From the NCBI GenBank assembly GCA_014529385.2, contig CM043952.1:54578119-54642118 (forward strand): a DNA stretch of 64,000 nt, read 5' to 3'. Source of the DNA: Adiantum capillus-veneris. Taxonomy: Eukaryota; Streptophyta; Polypodiopsida; Polypodiales; Pteridaceae. The translations under genes and the position numbers were made by a program. Below the pieces are notes generated by a model. The model saw only the letters and a list, made by a program, of their open reading frames with translations. It made no database searches and was not told the DNA's origin. Positions 1 to 10,970 of the stretch are shown here, piece after piece. The first letter of the stretch is position 1, and the number at the start of each line of letters is the position of its first letter.

Positions 1-67
1 TGTTTTAAAACTCAATAACTCAGTGAGGTCAATGTGGTGATCTTGTCAAAGTCAAGGATGTGGAAGC

Positions 68-137
<70 letters not shown>

Positions 138-404
138 GTGCCCTTCTTACCAAGCTTATTGTTCGGGGTCTTTTCCCCGGACAAGAACCTTGGAAGATGC
201 TTCTTCAGGCCGCTCTTTGCGCAGTGACTCCACGACTCGGCACTAGAGATGGCCTTGCTTTATTTAATTATTGGTTGCCCATTTATCAAGTGGACGTCCG
301 GTCAATTTAGAAAAAAAAGTGTGAATGTGTTTTAAAACTCAATAACTCAGTGAGGTCAATGTGGTGATCTTGTCAAAGTCAAGGATGTGGAAGCGTAGAG
401 ACCA

Positions 405-471
<67 letters not shown>

Positions 472-586
472 GTGCCCTTCTTCCCAAGCTTATTGTTCGG
501 GGTCTTTTCCCCGGACAAGAACCTTGGAAGATGCTTCTTCAAGCCGCTCTTTGCGCAGTGACTCCACGACTCGGCACTAGAGATGG
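1..586. repeat. Imperfect direct duplication with GA tracts
   Basis: Positions 1-252 recur at 328-586: both copies run from the same TTTTAAAACTC start, through a long GA tract (70-135 and 407-469), to the same GGCACTAGAGATGG end. The copies differ mainly in GA length and in a short insert before the second tract. The spacer 253-327 resembles 11610-11715 (same TTTATTTAATTATTGG core), so one repeat family lies on both sides of the LINE/element A block. I see no credible coding; open frames through the GA tract are low-complexity Arg/Glu or Ser/Leu runs. Confidence 0.8.
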
Positions 587-1132
587 TCATACTTGGCAGA
601 CAGGGTATCGTTTTCTCTTTACTGATGCCCCCTTGTCCACCGCCTCCCTCTCACCCTTCATCCGATTGCTCCTTCAGATTTGGGTTTCCATGCGACGGGC
701 TATCATATGCTCACCTCCCTCATGTCGTGAGGAGATTGAGCGCCAGCCTCTCATTTGGAATGCTGCAGTTCTTGATTCATCGGTTGATCCACCCCGTCAG
801 CTTGGAGAGAGGCTCACATTGATTGGGCTGCCTGGGACACTGGCCCTGCTGCCTCTATGCGGTTGTTTCATGAGTCACGTATGCTGGATGCTGATTTTGT
901 GGCAGAACATTATGACATTGGTCGCGGGGTGACAGACAGACTGCTTGAGATTGATTCCGCCGTTCCTTCACAGTGGCATGCAGTCATGAGAGGCACGGTT
1001 CAGATGCCTCCCCATTGTGGCTGGGAAGGCCTCTTCTCAGAGCACTCTTTTATTAGCTCGTTTAGACACCATGCTATTCACAGTTTGATACTGACCAGTC
1101 TCAGGGGATTCATGCTAGATTGACATATGATG
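583..1132 (+). pseudogene. LINE ORF2 C-terminal part, left of element A
   Basis: Coding-like but frame-shifted sequence: one frame reads a DGHTWQTGYRFLFTDAPL-like stretch, resembling the region upstream of zf-RVT in plant non-LTR retrotransposons, and coding resemblance then moves through two other frames. The last 24 or so codons before element A lie in the frame that continues at 9495, once one copy of the 5-bp target duplication is removed. The 5' side is cut off at the GA-rich duplication. The LINE assignment rests on the right-hand half (9490-10547); this left half alone would not be diagnostic. Confidence 0.55.
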
Positions 1133-1137
1133 CAACT
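1133..1137. repeat. Target-site duplication of element A (left)
   Basis: CAACT directly precedes the TGTCACC start of the left LTR. CAACC directly follows the right LTR (9490-9494). This is a 5-bp duplication with one mismatch, the usual length for Ty3/gypsy. Confidence 0.7.
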
Positions 1138-2679
1138 TGTCACCAAGAGGTGTATTTTTCCTGTTGCCTTCCGTAAATAAGTATTAGATATATTTATTTT
1201 ATTTTTACTTGTTTGTCCCAAAACCCTTGAAAAGGTGCAAGTGGACATTGCATGGCCAGTGTGAAACGGCTACAGCCAAATGGGTTTCTCACATGGGGGA
1301 TCTAGGTCGGTCAGACAGGGACTGCGAGGGCCAGTTAGCACTGAATTCTGATGAGTACGGAAGCTCGTGTGCGCCAAACTGGAATTTGGGCCACTCGTCA
1401 AGTCACTGCAACTTTATAAGTTGAAAGGGGCCAGTAAATTAACCCACATTGTAGATGTTGGTCAAATGGTAGTCTTCAATGATGGTTAGGAGACCGATAG
1501 GGACGCCATGGAAGCATCTCCTAAAATTTAGGGAACTGCTATTTTTGACCGGAAAATGTGTTCGCGTCATTAGCTCTGGAATGACAAGGGGAACATTTTA
1601 TTGCTCTGCTGCCAAGTCAACTGACGCACCAATTGAGATATTTTTAGCAGGGAAAGCCCAAACTCGGAAATTGGGCGACGTGTCAGCCTGTGAGCGATTC
1701 TACCACTCTGGGAGGCAAAAACGAGCTGCATATCAACAAAGGGGGCGCCATTTTCAGCCTCAGGTGGATTGTAGCAGGTACAGAAGCTATGGAATGCTTA
1801 CCTTGCCCTCTATGCACAGTATGGTGACGGGAGTGATGCCCCGCACGCTACATACTGCTCTCTTTCTCCCCTACGTACAGTATGTTATGCCCCACTAGTG
1901 GGCTTCTCATTTGACCTATGTACAGTTCTGGGGGTTTATGCGCGTTTGCCAAGGCAAGAGCCTTCTGAACAGGAACCGGATTAGCTAATTGCTAATCCCC
2001 CACAGGTACGCACAGTTCCATCACGAAAGATTGCGAGTTTGGAGAGTTTTCTCGCGTGAAAACTCGTCCAATTCACAAGGGAACTGTCCCATTGCGTGCG
2101 GGAGCCCTTGGGACACGCGTAGGCGTGTTCGCTCCGCTAAAAACGATCCGAAACAGAGAATTACAGCCTGCTGTGTTTTTCTGCAGGTTCAGGGTTTCGC
2201 ACCTAAACTGCAAGGGAACATCGGGGGAGCCTCGTGAGAGCCTTGGGATGCGTGTACAGGCTTTTGGGCTCTTGGCAGTGAAAAACAGAGAATTACAGCC
2301 CGCTGAATTTTTGTGACAGCTCACCAGAAAGCTTGCAGATATCGAGGGAATCCGTCCTATACAGGTGTTTTTGACCTACAGGGGTTTTTGCGCCGTTATG
2401 TTGTCGAAATCCGGCCGAAAACCTGCGTTTTCAGCCCTCGCCAGGTTTGGACAGCTTTGTGAAAGCTTGTGCTAAGTGGTCGGATCGTCTACCTTAATTT
2501 GAATAAAGAAATTCCGAAAGGGGCGCCAGTCTTTGGGGCTTACAGGGTGTCGGTCTCGTGTGCGCAGTGACCTTCTAGTCGTTGGACGCAACTGTGTTCT
2601 CTTCCCTTCTCAGTGCTCTGTGTAAAGTTAACAGGTAATTGAAATAGTACCGCCCTCTATGTTGTACGGGCCGGTTATA
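1138..2679 (+). mobile_element. Element A 5' LTR
   Basis: 1542 bp, begins TGTCACCAAGAGG and ends CCGGTTATA just before the primer site. The same sequence recurs at 7948-9489 with identical length and about 20 substitutions by eye, so the insertion is fairly young. A TTTATAAG box near 1410 could be the promoter. The polyadenylation-like AATAAAG followed by ATTCCGAAAGGGGCGCC near 2502-2527 is a box shared with the other LTR families here. The end is TA rather than the canonical CA. Open frames inside are not credible genes. Confidence 0.93.
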
Positions 2680-2696
2680 TGGTTCCATCGACGGGA
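2680..2696 (+). promoter_or_regulatory. Element A primer binding site
   Basis: TGGTTCCATCGACGGGA starts at the first base after the 5' LTR, and the same string follows element C's LTR. TGG matches the CCA end of a tRNA, but this is not the TGGTATCAGAGC initiator-Met type seen in B, D and F. I cannot name the tRNA. Confidence 0.7.
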
Positions 2697-2764
2697 TAGT
2701 CACTTTTTCTTCAAAAAGTGCAGCGTGGATTGTTGTGGGTGAAAGCAACACAGAGCTTGTCGAT

Positions 2765-4256
2765 ATGGCAGAGAAGAGAGACCAAATACCTGAAGAGGGA
2801 TCTTCCTCACATGGCACATAGAAAATTCCTTCAACTCTTGAAGAAGAGGACAATTGTTTAGAACTCAACTGCGTTGCTGCATGGACATGTTTCAGCAGTT
2901 GGCTAACAACCCAAGGATGCAGGAATTCTTACAGGCTCCGACACAGGGTTTTAAGCCTCCTACACAGGGAATGACTGAGCCGTTGCAGGAAAAGGAGATT
3001 TCCAATGCGCAGAGGACTCATGATACTCGAGGGAAAGCCCATGTGGTTGAGCAACTAGCGGTGTCCAATGATCCAAAGCAACTTGCTTTAGCTGGACATG
3101 AACCGTTTGTGAATGGTCAAGGGAGCAATGATCCACAGGTTATATGCCAGGGAATGTGTTCGGGACAATGCAAACAGGCATGGGTAACCCTATGTACGTG
3201 AACATGGGTGCCCAACCAGGTTTTCAGGGTGCCTACGGCTAGTTTCGAGTGCCTGGAACACAATTTGGTATGGCTGGTTTTTCGCAGCCATGCGTACAAA
3301 ATGCAGATATGACAGGGAAAACAGTTGATGCGAGTGCTGGAATGAACACTCATGGAGCACCACTGTTACAGGCACCTGTTTATGATAATGTGGCTCCTTT
3401 GAGTCAGCCTAAGGATTACAAGGAAGGTGGGCAGGGAGTGAAGTTTGAAACTTTCAGAGGAACTGAGGACCAATTGAAGGCTTTGACCTTCATACAGCAG
3501 TTCGATGCAGCTTATGCTGGAGGCAACTTCACGGAATCTTCAAAGATACGCAAGGCTGCCACTTTCTTGAAAGGGAATGCGCTTTAATGGTGGACCGCAT
3601 TGTTGAACCAGGGTCAAGCCCCAACAACGTGGGTCCAATTCAAACAACTTTTTGCGCCTGCATGGTTGACAAACACTTTTGAAGTGGATGTAATGACGGA
3701 ATGGCACGAGTTGAATGCTAAACATTGTGCGGATCTGGAAGAGTACAATAAACGGGTTTGGGCCGCATTGTTGCCAGTCACCTCTTACAGGTTTGTGCCT
3801 TTGTCATAACAGATTGAGAAGTACTATTGCGGATTGCCCAAGAAAATCAGGGACTACTGCACAAAGACTACTGTCATGAATATGTTTCAGTTGATAGAGA
3901 ATGCAAGAGTGGCTAGCAATCTGTCGAAGGGAGATTCCGATGGATTTAATAGCCACAAGAAAGGGTCCCAAGGCAAACAGTTTTCAGCCAAGGGCAATGT
4001 TGCAGCAAAGCCTTCTGAGCCTCCCACAAAGAAGCCCTCCACTCAAAAAGCTGATACGTCCAAGAAGCAGAACGAGGACAAGGACAAAAAAGGCATTTTT
4101 CTGGCAAAACTTTTCAAGAAAGGAAAGCTCTTAGGGAGGCCAAGAAATGCTACATTTGTGAACAGGAAGGACACTTTGCAAATGAGTGCCCACAGAAGAA
4201 GTCACAGGATAAGGATGACAAGTCAGACCATAAAGGGAAGAAGCCAAAGCCGAGTG
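2765..4256 (+). pseudogene. Element A gag (broken)
   Basis: Gag forms the particle shell. It starts at ATG 2765, aligned with the gag start of element C. The retrotransposon gag domain is recognisable from FIQQFDAAYAGGNF (about 3490) to the TTWVQFKQLF and EWHELNA blocks, then a Lys-rich linker and one CCHC zinc knuckle, [14 protein letters not shown], near 4147-4188. Damage: stops near 2816, 3585 (just before the WWT motif) and 3807, and frameshifts near 3200 and before the knuckle. Gag therefore cannot be made in full. Downstream it runs into the protease frame without a separating stop, as in chromoviruses with a single gag-pol frame. Confidence 0.85.
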
Positions 4257-7200
4257 CAGGACTTGTTCCAGATTTGGTTGGAGATCAGCCAAACACAGAT
4301 GCCACGGAGCTGTGCAGAGCTTGGGGCAAAGTTAGAGACCAGGCAGTGCTGGTTTTCTTTGATTCAGGAGCCCGTGCAAATTTCATATCACCAGAATTGG
4401 CATCAAAGTTGGGCATTCGTACAGAGGAGATGGGTATGACAGGCGAAGCAGGTTTGGCATGCCCAGGACATTCAGAGCCTGTTACTCCCATTCTGGGAAA
4501 GCTTCGTCTGCACATTCAGAGCTATGTGGATGCGGAAGAATTTCATATTATGCCGCTTGAGGGCTGTGATGTGTTATTGGGTATCCCATGGTGTTACAGG
4601 TTGCATGCTATGGTGGATACTTACAACAAAAAGATTACCCTTGTACATAGAGGAAAGACTCATGTCCTTGATGTAAAGCTTAAAGGCGAGTCTGTTCCAG
4701 TTGTTTCTACTTCTGCTATTTCGTCTGTAATAAAGAATCATCTTTCTGCGTACTTGATCTTTGCAAAAGAAGTACCTCAAGTTGTATCTAATTTGTTTAC
4801 CTTAGATAAAGACAGGTCAACTTTTTTGAGTGGTTTCAGTGATTGTTTTTCGGACTCTTTGCCAGGGGAGTTACCTCCTGAGAGACCTGAGGATCATACT
4901 ATAGATCTTGTGCCAGGTTCTAGTCCACCGAATAGACCACCATACAGGGTTAGTGCAGCTCGGCAGAAAGAGATTATGGGTCAGGTCAACGAGCTTTTAG
5001 AGAAGGGGCTGATTAAGCCCAGTTCATCCCCTTTTTGTTCGCCTGTACTCTTAGTGCAGAAGAAGGATGGTTCATGGCGCATGTGCATTGACTATCGCGC
5101 CTTGAATAAGAATACTATCAAGAACAAGTTCCCCATACCGAGGATAGATGACATTCTTGATCGGCTTGAGGGAGCGTCATTGTTTACAAGAATAGACCTA
5201 AAGAGCGGGTATCATCAGATACGCATTAGGCCAGAAGATGTCCATAAGACTGCGTTCAGGACAACATTTGGTCTCTATGAGTTTCTTGTCATGCCATTTG
5301 GTCTCACAAATGCTCCTGCCACATTTAATAGAATGATGGACAAAATTTTTAGACCACAGAAACTTTGTGGGTACCTTCTTTGATGACATGATTGTCTACT
5401 CAAAGTCTGAAGAGGAGCATAGGGATCACTTGACCACAGTTTTCAATGAGCTACGCAAGAATAGGCTACTCATCAATGCAAAGAAAAGTGAGTTCTTTTT
5501 GCAAGAAATTCACTTCCTTGGGCACATTGTTTCAAAGGATGGGGTACGCACGGATCCCGCTAAAGTGGAAGCAATTAGGTCATGGCCAGACTTGAAGTCC
5601 GTACATGACATTCGAAGCTTTCTAGGCTTATGTTCCTATTACAGGAGGTTCATCCGAAATTTTGCTGAGATTGCTTCTCCACTCCATGCATTGCAAGGAA
5701 AAGGAGTTACTTTCAAGTGGACAGCCAAGGAAATTTTAGCGTTCAAACACTTGAAAGAGAAGCTGACTTCAGATCCGGTAATTATTTTGCCAGATCTTTC
5801 TAAACCTTTTGTGGTTCAATGTGATGCGTGTGGCCATAGTCTTGGTGCAGTTTTAATGCAGAATGGCCGAGTAGTCGCATATGAGAGCAGAATTCTTTTG
5901 AAGACTGAAAGGAACTTGCAAGTCTATGAGAAAGAATTGCTGGCAGTAATTCATGCTCTCACTAGTTGGAAACACTATTTGCTAGGGGCTGATTTTGTTG
6001 TCCAAACGGATCATCAAACCTTGCGATATTTTCTTACACAGACGAAGTTGTCTGAGAAGCACATGCGATGGGCAAACATCTTGTCAATGTTCCATTTTCA
6101 GATTGTGCATGTGCAAGGGAAAAAGAACGTGGTGGCTGATGCGTTGTCACGAAAGCCCCAAATTTCAGCAGTGCCAATTCCGTACCATTGTGAACTAGGC
6201 GAAATGAAGACACAATATGCTGAAGATTCAGATTTTGCAAGGATCTATGACCAGCTTCTTGATGGGCAACATCATGAGCACTATATGCTTAAGAATCACT
6301 TTCTCATGATGCATGGAAAGTTATGCGTTACTAAACAGTTACGGCCAAAGATTTTGATGGAAAGTCATGCTCCACCTTATGCTGGGCATCGTGGAATTGA
6401 TGCGACAGTGAAAGGGGTTGAGGCATTCTTCTATTGGCCAGCTTTGCGTCAAGATGTTGACACATTTGTAAGATCATGCTTAGTATGCCAAAAAGTCAAA
6501 TTTGACAGACAAAAGCAACCGGGATTGTTGCAGCCATTGCTGATCCCTGATAGGCCATGGGAAAGTATAGCAATGGACTTTATCTTTGATCTTCCAAGGA
6601 CGCAAACAGGAAATGATGGGATTTGGACTATCATTTGTAGGTTCAGTACGCAGGCCCATTTCATTCCTGTTAGGAAGAAGATAAAGCCAGAACACATGGT
6701 CAAGATATTCATGAGCAATATCTTTAAATGTCATGGGATGCCTCAGTCAATTGTCAGTGACAGGGATCCACGTATGACGAGTCTTTTCTGGAAGGCATTG
6801 TTTGAGAACATGGGCACTACGCTCAAGTTCTCTTCTTCGTTTCATCCGCAAACTGATGGACAATCAGAAGAGGCAAATTCTACTGTCTTGGACCTACTCA
6901 AATGTTATGTCTCAGAGCACAAGGCAACTTGGGAACACCATCTCCCATTGGTTGAATATGCTTACAATAACATTGTGCATACATCAACAGGTAAGGCACC
7001 ATTTGAGATAGTGGAAGGAGGAAAGAAAGTCCCACCCATTTTGCAGACTAAGGACAAGATATTTGAGGCAGACAAGTATGTGCAAGATATGGATGAAACA
7101 TACAGGAAGATAAAGATTGCTCTTGAGAAGACTCAGGCTAAGCAAAAGAAAGTTGCTGATCGTCACCGTCGTGAACTTGTATTTTCACTTGGTGATTGGG

Positions 7201-7649
7201 TACTTTTGCGCTTTGAAAAGGCCAGGTTAAGGAAAAGGAAAAGCAAGGAACGCTTGTTTCCTAAGCTCAGTATGCGATATTATGGTCCTTTTGAGATTTC
7301 AGAAAAGATCAGCGATGTAGCTTACAGGTTAAAGCTACCAGAAGGCTGGAAAATACATAATGCTTTTCATGTCAGCCTTCTAAGGCCCTTTGTTGGTGAT
7401 GTGCCAGAGAATATGCTTGATGAGGAACAACCCGAAGTGGAAGAATTGGATGAAATCCTTGTTCCTGAACAGATATTGGCACATAAAGAAAGAAAGGTTA
7501 GAGAAAAGGTTGCAAGACGCTATTTGGTGAAGTTCAAGAACTATCCATCATTAGATACCAAATGGATGGAAGAGTCTAAATTGCTTGATTCACCTCAGCT
7601 ATTGCAATTGTCTCTTGAAGCCTTTCAAATGGAACCCACAGTGACTTGA
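4257..7649 (+). pseudogene. Element A pol: protease, RT, RNase H, integrase, chromodomain (one frameshift)
   Basis: The polyprotein copies and inserts the element. Two long frames (4274-5383, 5367-7649) are joined by one frameshift near 5357, just before the RT catalytic box [10 protein letters not shown]. Order: aspartic protease with DSGARANF (D at 4361); RT with KSGYHQIRI and [14 protein letters not shown]; RNase H with CDACG (5822) and TDHQTLRYFL; integrase with an HHCC zinc finger (GHRG about 6388, CLVC about 6478) and a DDE core (DFIFD about 6576, SDRDP about 6760, E in QSEEANS about 6870); then a C-terminal chromodomain (LVKFKNYPSLDTKWMEES, about 7525-7580). Gene order RT-RNaseH-IN makes it Ty3/gypsy and the chromodomain makes it a chromovirus. 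It is the best-preserved pol in the window; only the frameshift blocks a full product. Confidence 0.93.
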
Positions 7650-7947
7650 TGCAGCCTTTTTGGAGTAAGGCAAGAGCATGGTTCATGATGCTCAAGAGAG
7701 TAGTTAAGCAATTGTATCTACTCTTTCCATACATAATTTAGTGTGAACAAGAGTACACTAGAAGACTTCTATGCTTGATATATGTGTCGTAGCCAGGTTG
7801 GTGGGATTGTTTAATCGTCCAACGCTACATTTCCGGAAGCATGTATATCTTGGATTCCCATCATAGAATATATGTGATATCAGGAGATATCTACATGTAT
7901 TATTGGCATGCAAGCGAGGTCGCTTGCAGTATTTCAAGGGTGGGGTG
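7650..7947 (+). other. Element A 3' untranslated region with polypurine tract
   Basis: Non-coding tail between the pol stop and the 3' LTR. The last 17 bases, TTTCAAGGGTGGGGTG-like, form the purine-rich plus-strand primer expected at this position. No other feature seen. Confidence 0.75.
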
Positions 7948-9489
7948 TGTCACCAGGAGGTGTATTTTTCCTGTTGCCTTCCGTAAATAAGTATTAGATA
8001 TATTTATTTTATTTTTACTTGTTTGTCCCAAAACCCTTGAAAAGGTGCAAGTGGACATTGCATGGCCAGTGTGAAACGGCTGCAGCCAAATGGGTTTCTC
8101 ACATCGGGGATCTAGGTCGGTCAGACAGGGACTTCCCGGGCCAGTTAGCACTGAATTCTGATGAGTACGGAAGCTCGTGTGCGCCAAACTGGAATTTGGG
8201 CCACTCGTCAAGTCACTGCAACTTTATAAGTTGAAAGGGGCCAGTAAATTAACCCACATTGTAGATGTTGGTCAAATGGTAGTCTTCAATGATGGTTAGG
8301 AGACCGATAGGGACGCCATGGAAGCATCTCCTAAAATTTAGGGAACTGCTATTTTTGACCGGAAAATGTGTTCGCGTCATTAGCTCTGGAATGACAAGGG
8401 GAACATTTTATTGCTCTGCTGCCAAGTCAACTGACGCACCAATTGAGATATTTTTAGCAGGGAAAGCCCAAACTCGGAAATTGGGCGACGTGTCAGCTTG
8501 TGAGCGATTCTACCACTCTGGGAGGCAAAAACGAGCTGCATATCAACAAAGGGGGCGCCATTTTCAGCCTCAGGTGGATTGTAGCAGGTACAGAAGCTAT
8601 GGAATGCTTACCTTGCCCTCTATGCACAGTATGGTGACGGGAGTGATGCCCTGCACGCTACATATTGCTCTCTTTCTCCCCTACGTACAGTATGTTATGC
8701 CCCACTAGTGGGCTTCTCATTTGACCTATGTACAGTTCTGGGGGTTTATGCGCGTTTGCCAAGGCAAGAGCCTTCTGAATAGGAACCGGATTAGCTAATT
8801 GCTAATCCCCCACAGGTACGCACAGTTCCATCACGAAAGATTGCGAGTTTGGAGAGTTTTCTCGCGTGAAAACTCGTCCAATTCACAAGGGAACTGTCCC
8901 ATTGCGTGCGGGAGCCCTTGGGACACGCGTAGGCGTGTTCGCTCCGCTAAAAACGATCCGAAACAGGGAATTACAGCCTGCTGTGTTTTTCTGCAGGTTC
9001 AGGGTTTCGCACCTAAACTGCAAGGGAACATCGGGGGAGCCTCGTGAGAGCCTTGGGATGCGTGTACAGGCTTTTGGGCTCTTGGCAGTGAAAAACAGAG
9101 AATTACAGCCCGCTGAATTTCTGTGACAGCTCACCAGAAAGCTTGCAGATATCGAGGGAATCCGTCCTAGACAGGTGTTTTTGACCTACAGGGGTTTTTG
9201 CGCCGTTATGTTGTCGAAATCCGGTCGAAAACCTGCGTTTTCAGCCCTCGCCAGGTTTGGACAGCTTTGTGAAAGCTTGTGCTAAGTGGTCGGATCGTCT
9301 ACCTTAATTTGAATAAAGAAATACCGAAAGGGGCGCCAGTCTTTGTGGCCTACAGGGTGTCGGTCTCGTGTGCGCAGTGACATTCTAGTCGCTGGACGCA
9401 ACTGTGTTCTCTTCCCTTCTCAGTGCTCTGTGTAAAGTTAACAGGTAATTGAAATAGTACCGCCCTCTACGTTGTACGGGCCGGTTATA
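7948..9489 (+). mobile_element. Element A 3' LTR
   Basis: Direct repeat of 1138-2679, same 1542-bp length, about 20 base differences and no gap that I can see. It is followed by CAACC, the right copy of the target duplication. The shared polyadenylation/U5 box lies near 9312-9337. Confidence 0.93.
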
Positions 9490-10547
9490 CAACCTCTCCG
9501 CACCTTGCCCTTCCCGGAGCTCGATGGGAGGCCATCATAGTAGTTGGCTCCCGCGGGAAGCGTCGTGTTGATCCTCGGTTCGCTTCCGCCGATGTTGCAC
9601 TTTGGAGGCGTTGGGTGTGGGAGGGTCGTGCCCTATCTCAGCTTTATTGGGACCCAGGCGAGTGGCATTGAACTCACTCTGACCCCACCGGTGCACCAAT
9701 ATCCTTCTTTGAGTACACTTTCAGGATTGGACGGTTAACATTGATGAGGCAGCAGCCAGAGCAGCCCACTCGTATGCGTTTCTGGTTACATTCAGGCCTC
9801 TCCCATGCCTATCTGCAGCAATTTTGGTCCACCATCTGGGATTTACATGCGGCTCGTCGTATTTCTTTTTTCATGTGGATGATTGCACATGCGGGACTTC
9901 CAGTTGGGACTTGGCTAGCTACTATGGGTCATGATCCGTTATGTACTCGTTGTCCTTTGCGACTACTTGAGTCACCTGCACACTGCCTTCGGTCATGCTC
10001 AGCTTCCCATGTACTGTGGCTTGCAGTTCGCTTTCTACTTAGCAGAGCAGGTGTTCAGCATGGATTTCTTACTTGGGGATCTGTCTCATGGTTGATGCCT
10101 ATGCCCGGTCCCCATCTTTTTTACGAGGGCTCAGACACAAATCCAGCCTTTATGCTCACATCGACTGGTTATCGGCGAGGTACTTTGGCTATGCTACCAC
10201 AGATTGCTTGGCAGGGGGATTCTCAGACACGTGATGAAGTTTTTTCAGTCATCACTAGTATTACACTATGGAATGTTTGGAGAGCTCGTTGTCTCCACAT
10301 TCTAAGTGCGGCTCCACAGCTCCTTCAGGATACCCTCACTGCTATTTGGCTGGACATCATTCATACCCTGATTTGGCAGTGGGATTCATCCTCAGGTACA
10401 TCTCGAGCAGCTGAGGCACGCCGATTTGCCTTCCTTCGACGTTGGGCTCGATCCCCACTCTTCTTCACACTTACAGGTGGCCAGATTACGTGGCATTATG
10501 CCCCTCCTCGGTGGTTTCTTCTCCACTCATCACACCGACCACCATGA
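9490..10547 (+). pseudogene. LINE ORF2 C-terminus with zf-RVT domain, right of element A
   Basis: Non-LTR retrotransposon polymerase tail. The frame runs from 9495 with one stop near 9671 and is then open from 9741 to 10547 (268 codons). It contains RRISFFMWMIAHAGLPVGTW followed by CTRC and HCLRSC, the Cys/His pattern of the zf-RVT zinc-binding domain found after RT in plant LINEs. It continues the 583-1132 fragment, split by element A. The RT core itself is absent, so this copy is 5'-truncated or rearranged. The 3' UTR follows to about 10680. Confidence 0.75.
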
Positions 10548-10970
10548 GATAGTTCTAGTCGAGTTGTCACTATAGTGGCTCTCCTCCTTACATTCAGCCT
10601 GCACACCCCACGTGATAGGCTATTTTGACATCCGTTGGGGATTATATTGTACTCAGTAATATACAGCCCTGACTTTTTCCAAAAAAAGAGAGAGAGAGAG
10701 AGAGAGTCTCCTGAACCAACTAACCTTGGCAATGAATAACTGATGATTATACAATGGGGGTAATGGGTTGCATATATACCCACCTTAGTAAATTGCCCTA
10801 CCTAGACTTTGACAAATAAGTAAACTAAACTTAAAAGCCAAAATAAAGAAGTGGATCACATTGGCCAATTCACTTGATGTGCCATAACTTTAATTGGAGC
10901 GCACATGAATAATTAACAAGTTGAAAATAAATAGACTTTCAACCAAAATAGACGAGGGAGAAGATTACCA
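10548..10970. other. LINE 3' tail joined to an LTR-like fragment with a GA tract
   Basis: The LINE tail ends near an A-run at 10681-10687, which merges with a GA tract to 10706. From there to about 10850 the order GA tract, GGTTGCATATATA, then AAATTGCCCTACCTA matches the arrangement at 36494-36640 in LTR H, so this is probably a fragment of the same LTR family in minus orientation. No gene seen. Confidence 0.45.

Noticed and set aside
1209-2324. Several open frames repeated at 8019-9134
   Set aside because: Identical repetition reflects the LTR pair of element A, not duplicated genes.
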